Of a stretch of 64,000 bases of DNA, positions 37,043 to 45,960 are shown piece after piece; within the stretch, counting starts at the first letter, position 1; every line of letters begins with the position of its first letter. The DNA is taken from assembly GCA_025934375.1 (NCBI GenBank), contig JAICYD010000001.1:1-64000 (forward strand), written 5' to 3'. The stretch comes from Streptosporangiaceae bacterium. Lineage in GTDB: Bacteria; Actinomycetota; Actinomycetes; Streptosporangiales; Streptosporangiaceae. The notes beneath the pieces are model-generated. The model was not told the DNA's origin and did no database searches. It saw only the letters and a program-made list of their open reading frames with translations. The position numbers were made by a program, and so were the translations under genes.

Positions 37043-37349
37043 TACCTGTCTCCACAGATCGAAGATGGCAGCAGCCTCGCCGCGATGCCAAGAGTGTGAC
37101 GTGGGCCGAGACAAGGGTCGCGCGGCGGGCACGGCCTCGTCCGGGGCGCACTTAGATCGCCTTACTGGGATCTTAATTAGCCGGGGCGACACGAGTGGTG
37201 ATTTCGCCAGGTTGGGGACAGTTCTTTGGGTTTCCCGCTCATGCGCGCTGAGCGGCTGGCTGATTGCCCTGATGTGGCCGGCGCCGGGGCGAGGCGCTAG
37301 GGTCGGTAGCCAGGAAGGCGTCGGCATCGCGAACCAGAGGGAAACGCAC

Positions 37350-37607
37350 GTGGCTGAAACCGAGACCGGCAGCGCCAAGCTGGGACAGCAGGCCCTGGTC
37401 ACCGAGATCGAGAAGACGCGGATGGAACTCGCGAAGACCATCGACGCGATCTCGGACCGGGTCAGCCCGGGCAAGGTAGCCCAGCGCGCGACCGCCCGTG
37501 TCCGAGACCGCGTCAGTCAGGTTGACCCGTTGGTCGGCGGCGCCATGGCGCTGGCGGCCGTAAGCCTCACCAGCTACCTGATATGGCGCCGCCTGCGGCG
37601 CTTATCT
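37350..37607 (+). CDS. DUF3618 domain protein, natural 3' end displaced by repeat element
   Basis: About 86 residues up to the repeat. A DUF3618 domain is clear: LVTEIEKTRMELAKTIDAIS, DRVSPGKVAQRATARVRDRV, followed by one membrane segment (GGAMALAAVSLTSYLIWRRL). Function is unknown; such proteins are common in actinomycetes. AGAGGG lies before GTG 37350. The usual stop after the Arg-rich end is missing: the frame runs straight into structured element B at 37608 and stays open to 38381, antisense to gcvH and part of gcvT, which is very unlikely to be real protein. I therefore give only the supported part. Confidence 0.6.
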
Positions 37608-37741
37608 CCTGGGGGATCCACACCAATCCCCCAGACCCCAGGGACGGGCGCCCTTTGGGCGCGTTGCTCCTGCCTCCCCGCGCTTGGTCGTTCCTCCCGC
37701 GCTCCGGTCAGTCCGGGGGCAACGCGGGGCGCCCGTCAAAC
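37608..37741 (+). repeat. Dispersed structured element, copy B
   Basis: Copy of the 34513 element. The head is TGGGGGA (37610-37616), loop TCCACACCAA, TCCCCCA (37627-37633). The body is closed by GACGGGCGCC (37643-37652) and GGCGCCCGTC (37728-37737). Against copy A, one head pair changes from G-C to A-T and one body pair from A-T to G-C, both compensated. It lies between the DUF3618 frame and gcvH, whose genes converge. Confidence 0.85.
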
Positions 37742-37748
37742 CCGGCTC

Positions 37749-38150
37749 TTACCCCGCGCTCTTGGTCAGCTCCTCGTACTCGGCGGCGCTCAGCAACCCC
37801 GGGGGCAGCGCGGCCTCGCCGCCGGGACCCGCGGGGATCCGGACGCGGAACATCCAGCCAGCGCCGTAGGGCTCGGCGTTGACCAGGCCCGGGTCGTCGT
37901 CGAGTTCCTCGTTAACCTCGGTGACCTCGCCGTCCACGGGGGAGAACAGGTCACTGACCGACTTGGTCGACTCGACCTCGCCGCACGGTTCGCCGGCGGT
38001 GACCGCCGCATCCACCGCGGGCAGGTTCACGTACACGACATCGCCCAGCGCGCTCGCCGCGTAGTCGGTGATCCCGATTGTGGCGACGTCACCGGTGATC
38101 GACACCCACTCATGCTCCTCCGTGTAGTGGAGCTCGGCGGGAACGCTCAT
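37749..38150 (-). CDS. gcvH: Glycine cleavage system H protein
   Basis: 133 residues. It carries the aminomethyl group on lipoate between GcvP, GcvT and GcvL. The start [20 protein letters not shown] and the lipoylation site [17 protein letters not shown] with Lys63 are typical, as are [12 protein letters not shown] and YGAGWMFRV. gcvT lies just upstream on the same strand with a 6-bp gap, so the two form an operon. No gcvP is in the window. Confidence 0.97.
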   Translation of the reverse strand: MSVPAELHYTEEHEWVSITGDVATIGITDYAASALGDVVYVNLPAVDAAVTAGEPCGEVESTKSVSDLFSPVDGEVTEVNEELDDDPGLVNAEPYGAGWMFRVRIPAGPGGEAALPPGLLSAAEYEELTKSAG

Positions 38151-38156
38151 GCTTGC

Positions 38157-39311
38157 TTACTCCTTGCGATAGAAGGGCAACGGGACAAGATCTGCCGTCT
38201 CGATCCGACCCCTTATGTCTACGCCAAACGGCCCTGTGCTCTCCGCTGTCATGGCAGACGCCGCGACAAACGCCATCGCGATCGGCGTGCCAAGCGTGGG
38301 AGACGGTGCTCCGCTGGTCACGGTACCGACCTCGGTATCACCGGACATCACCGGGTACCCATGCCGGGGGACCCGGCGTGACCGGGCGACCAGGCCAACC
38401 AGCGTCCGGCCGGGCCCGTCGCCGGCCGCCGCGTCGGCTGCCAGCTTAGCCAGCGCCGGGCGGCCGACGAAGTCACCCGGCTTGTCCAGCCGGACGACCT
38501 TTCCCAGCCCCGCCTCGAAAGGCGTGACATCCGGGCCGAGCTCGTTGCCGTACAGGGGCATCGCGGCTTCCAGCCGCAGCGTGTCGCGCGCGGCGAGCCC
38601 GGCGGGGACCACTGCCTGGCCCGCCGGGTCCCCGGGGCCGGCGCCCGCCGGGCCGCCCGCCGGCATCAGCACCTCCCACACGTGCTCGGCGTCCTCGGGC
38701 GCGCAGAAGATCTCGAAGCCATCCTCGCCGGTGTACCCCGTCCGCGCGATGAAAGCGGGAGAGCCGGCCACATCCCCGTGGACGCCCGTGTAGTACCTGA
38801 CCGACCCCAGCGCGGCGGCGGTGTGATCGGCGAGCACCCGGGACGCGTTGGGCCCCTGAATGGCGATGAGCGCGGTCCGGTCCGTCTGGTCGGTGACGGT
38901 GGCGTCGGCTACGGCGGCGCATCTTTCCCCGAGCGCGGCCAGCACCACGGACGTGTTCGAGGCGTTCGCGACGACGAGGAACCGGTCGTCTGCCTGCCGG
39001 TACACAACCAGGTCATCAAGGATGCCGCCATCGGGCGCGCACAGCATCGTGTAACGGGCCTGGCCGACGGAAAGCCGCGACAGCCAGCCCGTCAGCGCGT
39101 AGTCAAGCGCCGCGCCGGCCCCCGGCCCGGTCACCGCGATCTCGCCCATGTGCGACAGGTCGAACAGGCCTGCCGCCGAGCGGACCGCGAGGTGCTCGGC
39201 GGTCTCGCTGCCGTATCGCAGCGGCATCAGCCAGCCGGCGAAATCGGTCATCGTCGCGCCCAGCCGCTCGTGCACGGAGCGCAATGGGGTGTGCCTCGGT
39301 TGCGATGTCAC
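38157..39311 (-). CDS. gcvT: Glycine cleavage system T protein (aminomethyltransferase)
   Basis: 384 residues. It moves the aminomethyl carbon to tetrahydrofolate and releases ammonia. The motifs TPLRSVHERLGATMTDFAGW, MPLRYGS, GLFDLSHMGEI, CAPDGGILDDLVVYR, IQGPNA, ARTGYTGEDGFEIF and RDTLRLEAAMPLYGNEL are all present. GTG 39311 gives the family start. A loop around 230-250 is Gly/Ala/Pro rich. The divergent pterin dehydratase gene begins only 22 bp away. gcvH follows. Confidence 0.95.
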   Translation of the reverse strand: MTSQPRHTPLRSVHERLGATMTDFAGWLMPLRYGSETAEHLAVRSAAGLFDLSHMGEIAVTGPGAGAALDYALTGWLSRLSVGQARYTMLCAPDGGILDDLVVYRQADDRFLVVANASNTSVVLAALGERCAAVADATVTDQTDRTALIAIQGPNASRVLADHTAAALGSVRYYTGVHGDVAGSPAFIARTGYTGEDGFEIFCAPEDAEHVWEVLMPAGGPAGAGPGDPAGQAVVPAGLAARDTLRLEAAMPLYGNELGPDVTPFEAGLGKVVRLDKPGDFVGRPALAKLAADAAAGDGPGRTLVGLVARSRRVPRHGYPVMSGDTEVGTVTSGAPSPTLGTPIAMAFVAASAMTAESTGPFGVDIRGRIETADLVPLPFYRKE

Positions 39312-39333
39312 CCGGGCATGGTATGCGTTGAGC

Positions 39334-39612
39334 ATGACGCTCCTCACATCAGATCAGGTACAAGCCGAGCTCGCCGCCGTCCCTGGCTGGGAGCTCGACG
39401 GATCGCAAATCACCAGGACCGTGACGCGCAAGGACTTCGGCGACGCGCTGCGGTACGTCAACGCGGTGGGCTACCTCGCCGAGCAAGCCAATCACCACCC
39501 GGACATCGCCGTGTCATGGGACAAGGTGACGCTGACGCTGTCCACCCATTCGGCGGGCGGCCTGACCGGCAACGACTTCGCCCTGGCGAAAGCCATCAGC
39601 GCCCTAGGGTAG
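39334..39612 (+). CDS. Pterin-4-alpha-carbinolamine dehydratase family protein
   Basis: 92 residues. PCD/DCoH proteins dehydrate 4a-hydroxy-tetrahydrobiopterin. The signature is present: GWELDGSQITRTVTRKDFGD, EQANHHPDIAVSWDKVTLTL, STHSAGGLTGNDFALA. It is divergent from gcvT with a 22-bp gap, which leaves no room for separate promoters outside the coding parts, so leaderless transcripts are likely. In bacteria without phenylalanine hydroxylase the role of this protein is often unclear. Confidence 0.92.
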   Translation: MTLLTSDQVQAELAAVPGWELDGSQITRTVTRKDFGDALRYVNAVGYLAEQANHHPDIAVSWDKVTLTLSTHSAGGLTGNDFALAKAISALG

Positions 39613-39864
39613 CGCCTGTGAAAGCCGAGCCTAGCGTGAATCCAGTGACAAGAGTTTCATAATGAACTCATAGGATTCTGCCCGGGAGCTGACTATCCGC
39701 GAAGATTTTCCTCATTGGTTACTCGCTGGACGCTTAACACCGGAACCGCCGCGTGACATCGTGAAACACGCACGCGACGCGCGTCCCGCCGCGCGTCAGC
39801 GGGGCGGACCGTAGTTCTGTGGCATATGACCTGACCGGGAAATATGCCGGTCTCGGAGGTACTG
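39613..39864 (+). other. Upstream region of the secreted phosphoesterase gene
   Basis: About 250 bp. It is less GC-rich between 39640 and 39730 and holds CGCGACGCGCGTCCCGCCGCGCGTC, with the octamer CGCGCGTC twice, at about 39775-39800. It should carry the promoter of the next gene. No coding frame or strong hairpin is seen. Confidence 0.4.
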
Positions 39865-42363
39865 GTGAGCGTATTGAAGTCAGCGTGGCCGACAGGGACC
39901 CATCGGCCTAGATCCAGGCGAATCGCGACGATTGCCGCGTCCGCGGCCCTCGTGGCCGGCGTGGGCGTCGCCGGAGCCGGCGCGGCCAGCGCCGCGCCGG
40001 CCGCACCCCCACGCCCGGCCGGCGGGATACTCCGTCCGGCCAGCTGCCAGCTCGGCAACGGCGTCAAGCACGTCGTCAAGCTCGTGTTCGACAACGTCCA
40101 CTTCTTCCGGGACAACCCGAACGTCCCCAGCGACCTGGAGCTGATGCCGAACCTGCTCAACTTCTTCGAGAGCAACGGCACGCTCTTGTCCAACAACCAC
40201 ACGCCGCTCATCGCGCACACCGCCGATGACATCCTGTCCACCTACACCGGCCTTTACGGTGACCGGCACGGCAACGGGGTCAGCAACTCCTACCAGGCCT
40301 ACAACGCCGACGGCCCGGGCGCGACCTTCAACACCACCGACCCGGCGACCTCGTTCACCTACTGGACGTCCCCGATCGACGACACGTCGAAGGCCCCGAA
40401 CGCAGCCCACGACACCAACCCCAACATGGTCTACTCCCCGGTGCCGCCGGCCACCGCCAAGGCCCCGGTCTCCCCGACCACCGTGACCCCCGCCCCCTGG
40501 GTTCCCTTCACCAAGGCGGGCTGCGACTGGGGCGGGGTGTCCACCGCCAACGTCGAGCTCGAGAACACCGCGGTGGACCTCCCCACGGTATTCGGCCCGA
40601 ACTCGCCGGAGGTAGCCCAGCTCAAGGCCGACCCCGACGCGTTCAAGGACCAGGAGACCGCTGACTACCTCGGCGTCGCCGTGCACTGCGCGCAGGGCAG
40701 CGCGTTCTGCGCGAGCGCGAGCGCGGTCAAGTTCGGCCAGCCGACGGCCACGCCGTCCGCCGCGCCGGACCTGCTGCCGGACGAGCCGGGCGGCTACAAC
40801 GGCTTCCAGGGGCTGTTCGGCCACAAGTACGTCGCGCCCCAGCTCGGCGCGGGCACGGCGAACGTCAGCCGCAACGGATTCGAGGTCACCAACGCCGCCG
40901 GCAACCTCGTCGACCTGAACGGCGGCCAGCTCAACGGCGCGTTCCTCAGCACCCCTGGCTTCCCCGGCTTCAGCTCGATCAACGCCTCCCAGACGCTGGC
41001 CTACCTGGCCGACATGCTGGAGTCCGGCGTCCCCGTGGTCAACGGCTACATCTCCGACATCCACGGCAACGAGCACATCCCGGGCCTGGCCGCGTGTAGC
41101 GGCCAGCCGGCCGCACTCGGCCCCGGCTCGGCGTGCTACATCGCTCAGGCGCAGTACTACAACGCGGCGTTCGGCGCGTTCTTCCAGCGGCTGGCCGCTG
41201 ACGGCATCACCCCGCAGAACACCCTGTTCGAGCTCAACGTGGACGAGAACGACCACGTGGCGGGCGCGAACGTGGGCCGCGCCATCCAGCCGGTCCCGGC
41301 CAACGGGCCCGGTACCACCTGCGACGGCGCGACCGTCTCGGGGAACACCGTGACGCCGGACAACTTCTGCACCTACCCGGCCGGCACGTTCGGCGAGCTG
41401 GCGGTCAACGTCACCGGCCTGCTCGCCAGCCAGAGGGCCAACACCACGCCGTTCAGCACCGAGAACGACAGCGCGCCGGAGTTCTACCTGACCGGCAATC
41501 CCGGCCCGAATGACCCGGTGACCCGGCAGTTCGAGCATGACGTCGCCGGGCTGACCGCCGCCAACCCGTACACAGGCACCACGCAGAACATCACCAACTA
41601 CATCGCCACCCCGGTGGAAGAGGCGATCCTGCACTTCGTGAACGCCGACCCGGCGCGTACCCCGACGTTCGCGATGTTCGCCAAGCCGGACTACTTCCTG
41701 TCCAGCAGCGCGGCGTCCTGCCAGCCGGCCGCCTGCGTTACCCAGAACAACGGGTTCGCCTACAACCACGGTGACTACGCCGCCGACATCAACACCGATT
41801 ACGCCGGCTTCGCAGGCCCGGGCGTGAAGCACCTGGGCGTGGACGGGCTGGGCGCGGCGGACGGGCCGAGCTCAGCCGGACCGGACAGCGGCCAGCCGAC
41901 CGTCCTGTCCACCCAGGGCGCCAACCCCGGCCCCTGGACCGACACCACCGACCTCCGGTCGACCGAGCTGTTCCTGGCAGGCCTGCAGGACGCCTACCAG
42001 AACGACGGCCAGCTGATCACCCCGGTGCTCGCCAACGCGCCGTCGCACCTGCGCAGCACGCCCGTGCAGCAGCTGTCCGCCTGCTTCAAGCAGCTCAACT
42101 CCAGCGTCGGCGCGTTCGGCGCGTACACCCTGATCGCCTCGACGAACGCCGCCGAGTCGACCAGCGCCGGTGACGCGAAGTACAAGCTGATCAACTCGGC
42201 GCTGCTGGGCCTCGAAAAGGCCCGCGACGCGCTGGCGGGCCAGGTCAAGGCGGAACTGGCCGCGGCCGTCCACGGCACCGCGGTCAAGGATCCGCAAGGC
42301 CAGCTGGTCGGCTGCCAGGCGCTCATCCTGGGCGCGCGCCTGCTGGCGGCCACGTCAGCGTAG
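39865..42363 (+). CDS. Secreted alkaline-phosphatase-superfamily phosphoesterase-like protein
   Basis: 832 residues. A signal peptide (RRIATIAASAALVAGVGVAG, cut near ASAAPA) leads to a large extracellular protein. VKLVFDNVHFFRDNPNVPSD, MPNLLNFFESNGTLLSNNHT, TADDILSTYTGLYGDRHGNG, LNVDENDHVAGANVG and NHGDYAADINTDYAGFAGPG follow the layout of type I phosphodiesterases/nucleotide pyrophosphatases of the alkaline phosphatase superfamily, although the first Asp-containing motif is non-standard. The exact family is not certain. GGAGG lies 5 bases before GTG 39865; ATG 39844 is an alternative. The C-terminal 100 residues look helical and separate. It would act outside the cell. Confidence 0.75.
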   Translation: MSVLKSAWPTGTHRPRSRRIATIAASAALVAGVGVAGAGAASAAPAAPPRPAGGILRPASCQLGNGVKHVVKLVFDNVHFFRDNPNVPSDLELMPNLLNFFESNGTLLSNNHTPLIAHTADDILSTYTGLYGDRHGNGVSNSYQAYNADGPGATFNTTDPATSFTYWTSPIDDTSKAPNAAHDTNPNMVYSPVPPATAKAPVSPTTVTPAPWVPFTKAGCDWGGVSTANVELENTAVDLPTVFGPNSPEVAQLKADPDAFKDQETADYLGVAVHCAQGSAFCASASAVKFGQPTATPSAAPDLLPDEPGGYNGFQGLFGHKYVAPQLGAGTANVSRNGFEVTNAAGNLVDLNGGQLNGAFLSTPGFPGFSSINASQTLAYLADMLESGVPVVNGYISDIHGNEHIPGLAACSGQPAALGPGSACYIAQAQYYNAAFGAFFQRLAADGITPQNTLFELNVDENDHVAGANVGRAIQPVPANGPGTTCDGATVSGNTVTPDNFCTYPAGTFGELAVNVTGLLASQRANTTPFSTENDSAPEFYLTGNPGPNDPVTRQFEHDVAGLTAANPYTGTTQNITNYIATPVEEAILHFVNADPARTPTFAMFAKPDYFLSSSAASCQPAACVTQNNGFAYNHGDYAADINTDYAGFAGPGVKHLGVDGLGAADGPSSAGPDSGQPTVLSTQGANPGPWTDTTDLRSTELFLAGLQDAYQNDGQLITPVLANAPSHLRSTPVQQLSACFKQLNSSVGAFGAYTLIASTNAAESTSAGDAKYKLINSALLGLEKARDALAGQVKAELAAAVHGTAVKDPQGQLVGCQALILGARLLAATSA

Positions 42364-42408
42364 CTCGTTAACTCGCGGCTCACGGGGGGCCTGGCGCAGA
42401 ATGTCTTC

Positions 42409-43620
42409 GTGACTTCTACGCCAGCCCCTCGTGACGTCGTGATCCTAGGCTCGACCGGATCAATTGGCACGCAGGCCCTTGACCTGGTCCGGCGCAACCC
42501 CGGCCGCTTCCGGGTGGTCGCCCTGGCCGCTGGCGGCGGCAACCCGGGCCTGCTGGCCCGGCAGGCCGCCGAGTTCGGCGTCCAGACGATCGCGGTAGCC
42601 AGCCCGGATGCCGTCCCCGAAGTCCACGCCGCCCTGCAGCCCGCGCTCCAAGCGGAATCTTTCGGCCGAACGACCCCCAGCGTCACCGTCTTGGCCGGCC
42701 CCGACGCGGTATCCGAGCTGGCGGGATACCCCTGCGACGTGGTCTTGAACGGCGTCGACGGCGCCGCTGGCCTGCGCGCCACCCTGGCCGCGCTCCAGGC
42801 GGGCCGGACCCTGGCCCTGGCGAACAAGGAATCGCTGATCATCGGCGGGCCGCTGGTCACCCAGCTGGCCAAGCCGGGGCAGATCGTCCCGGTGGACTCC
42901 GAGCATTCGACGATCGCGCAGTGCCTGCGGGCCGGGCAGCGGTCGGAGGTCAAGCGGCTGGTGCTCACCGCAAGCGGCGGCCCGTTCCGCGGCTGGCCCG
43001 CTGCGATGCTGGAGTCGGTGACCCCCGAGCAGGCCCTGGCCCACCCGACCTGGAACATGGGCCCGCTGATCACCGTCAACTCCGCCACCCTGGTCAACAA
43101 GGGCCTTGAGGTGATCGAGGCCTACCTCCTGTTCGGCTTCGGCCTCGATCAGATCGACGTGGTGGTCCACCCGCAGTCGATCGTGCACTCGATGGTCGAG
43201 TTCGCCGACGGGGCCACGATCATCCAGGCGTCGCCGCCGGACATGCGGATCCCGATCGGGCTCGGGCTGGCCTGGCCCGAGCGGGTGGCCGGCGCCGCGC
43301 CCGGCCTGGACTGGGCGAAGGCGACCTCCTGGACGTTCGAGCCGCTGGATGACGCGGCGTTCCCGGCCGTCTCCCTGGCCCGCGAGGCCGCCCGGATCGG
43401 CGGCACCGCGCCCGCCGTCTACAACGGGGCTAATGAGGCCTGCGTGGCGGCGTTCTTGTCGGGAAGGATTTCCTTCCCACGGATCGTTGACACGGTGGCA
43501 CGGGTAGTGTCAGAGCATGACACGTCGCGAGCCGGGGACCTGACGCTTGATGACGTGCTCGCCGTGGACGCTTGGGCGCGCACACGGGCTAGTGAGCTTA
43601 ACGGGGTGGCGACTAGGTAG
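42409..43620 (+). CDS. dxr: 1-deoxy-D-xylulose-5-phosphate reductoisomerase
   Basis: 403 residues. It converts DXP to MEP, the first committed step of the non-mevalonate isoprenoid pathway, using NADPH. Motifs are [106 protein letters not shown] and [16 protein letters not shown] 42409 has no strong ribosome site. It is followed 22 bp later by the site-2 protease gene and, 3.9 kb on, by ispG, as in mycobacteria (Rv2870c-Rv2868c) but with two extra genes between. Confidence 0.97.
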   Translation: MTSTPAPRDVVILGSTGSIGTQALDLVRRNPGRFRVVALAAGGGNPGLLARQAAEFGVQTIAVASPDAVPEVHAALQPALQAESFGRTTPSVTVLAGPDAVSELAGYPCDVVLNGVDGAAGLRATLAALQAGRTLALANKESLIIGGPLVTQLAKPGQIVPVDSEHSTIAQCLRAGQRSEVKRLVLTASGGPFRGWPAAMLESVTPEQALAHPTWNMGPLITVNSATLVNKGLEVIEAYLLFGFGLDQIDVVVHPQSIVHSMVEFADGATIIQASPPDMRIPIGLGLAWPERVAGAAPGLDWAKATSWTFEPLDDAAFPAVSLAREAARIGGTAPAVYNGANEACVAAFLSGRISFPRIVDTVARVVSEHDTSRAGDLTLDDVLAVDAWARTRASELNGVATR

Positions 43621-43642
43621 CCGACCGGTAGGAAGGAACGAA

Positions 43643-44836
43643 ATGGACCTGCTGGGCTGGCTCATCTTCCTGTTCGCCCTGCTGTTCTCGGTGATGCTGC
43701 ACGAGGCCGGACACTTCGGGACCGCCAAGTACTTCGGCATGAAGGCCACTCGCTTCTTCGTCGGGTTCGGCCCGACCGTGTGGTCCAAGAGGCGCGGCGA
43801 GACCGAGTACGGCGTCAAGGCGCTCCCGGTCGGCGGCTTCGTCAAGATCATCGGCATGACGTCGCTGGAGGAAGTGGACCCCGTCGACGAGCCACGGGCA
43901 TTCCGCCGGTTTCCCGGCTGGCAGCGAGTGGTGGTGCTGGTCGCCGGCTCGTTTATGCACTTCATCCTGGCGTTCGTCTTGATCTTCGGCCTCGCCCTCG
44001 GAATCGGGATCGAGAACGACAACACTACGCAACTCGGCACGGTGACCACCTGCGTACCAGCCAGCGTCACCGCGCTGAACAACAACGTGGCCTGCACCGC
44101 CACCGACGCCAAGTCGCCCGCGAGCCTGGCGGGGCTGCGCGTGGGGGACCGGGTGACGGCGTTCAACGGCACCCAGGTCAGCACGTACGAGCAGCTCACC
44201 TCGGCGATCAAGAAGGCCAGGGCCGGCGAGCCGGTCGCGATCACGGTCGACCGCGCCGGCCAGTCGCTGACCCTGCACACGACGCTCGCGACCGTCCCGG
44301 GCCGGGCGGGCGGCTACCTGGGGATCGCCGGGTCCACGGTGTTCGACTCGACGTCGCCGCTGCGCGCGGCCCAGTACGCGGGCACCGGCTTCTGGCAGGT
44401 GCTGTCCGGCTCGGTCCAGGCGCTCGGCCAGCTGCCGGCGGCGCTGCCCGATCTGTTCTCCAAGAACCGCGCGTCAACCCCGGCGGGCAACGTGAGCAGC
44501 ATCGTGGGCGCGGCCAACGCCACCGGCCAGGCCGTGGCGGCCCACGTCGGCTGGCAGAACAAGGTCAGCTTCATCGTGTTGCTGGTCGCCTCGCTGAACG
44601 TGTTCGTCGGCGCCTTCAACCTGCTCCCGCTGCTGCCGCTCGACGGCGGCCACATCGCCATCGTGATCGCCGAGCGGATCCGCGCGCGGCTCGCCAAGCT
44701 GCGCCGCCGCCCCGACCCCGGCCTCCTCGACTACCAGAAGCTGCTTCCGATAAGCATGAGCGTCTTCCTGGTCCTGGTGGTCGTCGGCCTGATGCTCATC
44801 ACCGCCGACATCCTCAACCCCATCAGCATCGGTTAG
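43643..44836 (+). CDS. Site-2 intramembrane metalloprotease, RseP/Rip1 type
   Basis: 397 residues. It cuts membrane-spanning anti-sigma factors or other proteins inside the membrane. The zinc motif HEAGH is in the first helix (His20, Glu21, His24), the third ligand is in the LPLDGGHIAI segment, and a PDZ domain lies at about 150-220 (SPASLAGLRVGDRVTAFNGT). GGAAGGAA precedes ATG 43643. The dxr-rip-ispG order matches mycobacterial Rip1. Its stop touches the stop of the convergent GNAT gene with no gap. Confidence 0.95.
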   Translation: MDLLGWLIFLFALLFSVMLHEAGHFGTAKYFGMKATRFFVGFGPTVWSKRRGETEYGVKALPVGGFVKIIGMTSLEEVDPVDEPRAFRRFPGWQRVVVLVAGSFMHFILAFVLIFGLALGIGIENDNTTQLGTVTTCVPASVTALNNNVACTATDAKSPASLAGLRVGDRVTAFNGTQVSTYEQLTSAIKKARAGEPVAITVDRAGQSLTLHTTLATVPGRAGGYLGIAGSTVFDSTSPLRAAQYAGTGFWQVLSGSVQALGQLPAALPDLFSKNRASTPAGNVSSIVGAANATGQAVAAHVGWQNKVSFIVLLVASLNVFVGAFNLLPLLPLDGGHIAIVIAERIRARLAKLRRRPDPGLLDYQKLLPISMSVFLVLVVVGLMLITADILNPISIG

Positions 44837-45898
44837 TCAGCTGGGGCGATGCGCCAGCTTTTCCAGGTGCTGCTTGACTTCGGGCCACTGGGCGGCGGTG
44901 ATGCTGTAGCGGGCCGAGTCGCGGGGGGTCAGGTCGGCGGCGAGGCGATGGGAGTGAAGGATGCCCTCGAACCGCGCGCCGATCCGCTCGATGGCCGCGC
45001 GCGATCGCTCGTTGCGCGCGTCGGCGTGCAGGCAGACCGCCTGAACTCGCCAGGTCTCGAAGGCATGGGTCAGCATAAGCCGCTTCATCTCGGTGTTCGC
45101 GGCCGTGCGGATGGCATCCTTGCTCAGCCAGGTCCACCCGATCTCGGTGACATCGGGGGTCGCCGGGTCATGCCCGGTAACCCCGGCCAGCTGCCAGGGC
45201 CAGTAGTCGAGGCCGTGGAACCGCGTCGAGCCGATGACCGTGCCGTCATGGGCGCGGACGACCGCGTAGGGCACCGCCACCCGCTGTTGCCGGGCGCGCA
45301 GCGCGATCTCGAGGAACTGGCGGGCCTGGTCCTCATCCGCTGGCACCAGGTACCTGGTCCACCGGTAAAGGTCCCCGCCGCCCGCTGACGTCGCCGCCAG
45401 CCCGGCCGCGTGGTGGTAGCCAAGCGGCTCCAATCGCACATGCTCGCCGGCCAGCGGGCCAGTGTCGAGCGGGTCGGGTGCGGCGTACTGCGCCGGATCG
45501 CGCCGGGGCTGCTCGAGGTAGCGGCTGTCGGGTGCGGCGAAGCCGAATTGCCGGTACAGCCCGTGCGCGTCTGCGGTGTGCAGCATCCACCGCTTCCCGG
45601 CTCCGGGACCTTCCCCGACCATCGTCGCCACGAGCGCCTTGCCCAGCCCGAAGCCCCGGTGGTCGGGCAGCACGTACACGTCCGCGAGGTAGGCCGACGA
45701 TCCGTCGCCGAACGCGCGGGCGAAGGCCACCATGGCGCCGTCCGCGTCGTAGGCGGCGACGACCCGCCATGCCGCGGCGATCTGGCCCTTGATGAACTCC
45801 GCGTCCCGCCCGCGGTTCCAGTACGCCTGCGTGGTCAGGAACGCCACCGCCGCGTCCGGGTCAACTCGCTTCGGGTCGTCGTCGATCTCGTACCGCAC
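44837..45898 (-). CDS. Protein with two GNAT acetyltransferase domains
   Basis: About 353 residues. The N-terminal GNAT domain (1-150) carries the acetyl-CoA loop VLPDHRGFGLGKALV and ends LYRQFGFAAPD. The C-terminal half (about 160-353) is a RimJ/RimL-like GNAT (GEHVRLEPLGYHHAAGLAAT, EIGWTWLSKDAIRTAANTEM, KRLMLTHAFE, then NERSRAAIERIGARFEG). Such fusions have unknown substrates. GTG 45898 gives a natural N terminus; GTG 45949 would overlap the MocR start. It is divergent from the MocR gene, which might control it, and its stop abuts that of the site-2 protease. Confidence 0.82.
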   Translation of the reverse strand: MRYEIDDDPKRVDPDAAVAFLTTQAYWNRGRDAEFIKGQIAAAWRVVAAYDADGAMVAFARAFGDGSSAYLADVYVLPDHRGFGLGKALVATMVGEGPGAGKRWMLHTADAHGLYRQFGFAAPDSRYLEQPRRDPAQYAAPDPLDTGPLAGEHVRLEPLGYHHAAGLAATSAGGGDLYRWTRYLVPADEDQARQFLEIALRARQQRVAVPYAVVRAHDGTVIGSTRFHGLDYWPWQLAGVTGHDPATPDVTEIGWTWLSKDAIRTAANTEMKRLMLTHAFETWRVQAVCLHADARNERSRAAIERIGARFEGILHSHRLAADLTPRDSARYSITAAQWPEVKQHLEKLAHRPS

Positions 45899-45928
45899 GG
45901 GCCGCTCGCCGTCCGTGCCATTAAATGT

Positions 45929-45960
45929 TATAGTACATTGTGTGGACACACCAGTACAAT
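45929..45960 (+). promoter_or_regulatory. MocR promoter and operator-like direct repeats
   Basis: A -10 box TATAGT (45929-45934) lies 7 bases before the GTG of the MocR gene, the layout of a leaderless transcript. Direct repeats AGTACATT (45932-45939) and AGTACAAT (45953-45960) are 21 bp apart, two helical turns, and flank a small palindrome GTGTGGACACAC (45940-45951). MocR regulators bind direct repeats of this kind. The same stretch is the upstream region of the divergent GNAT gene. Confidence 0.5.

Noticed and set aside
39880..41832. A 650-codon open frame antisense to the secreted phosphoesterase gene
   Set aside because: Composition is Arg/Gly/Val-rich without motifs, as expected for the opposite strand of a GC-rich gene, while the sense frame has a signal peptide and family motifs.
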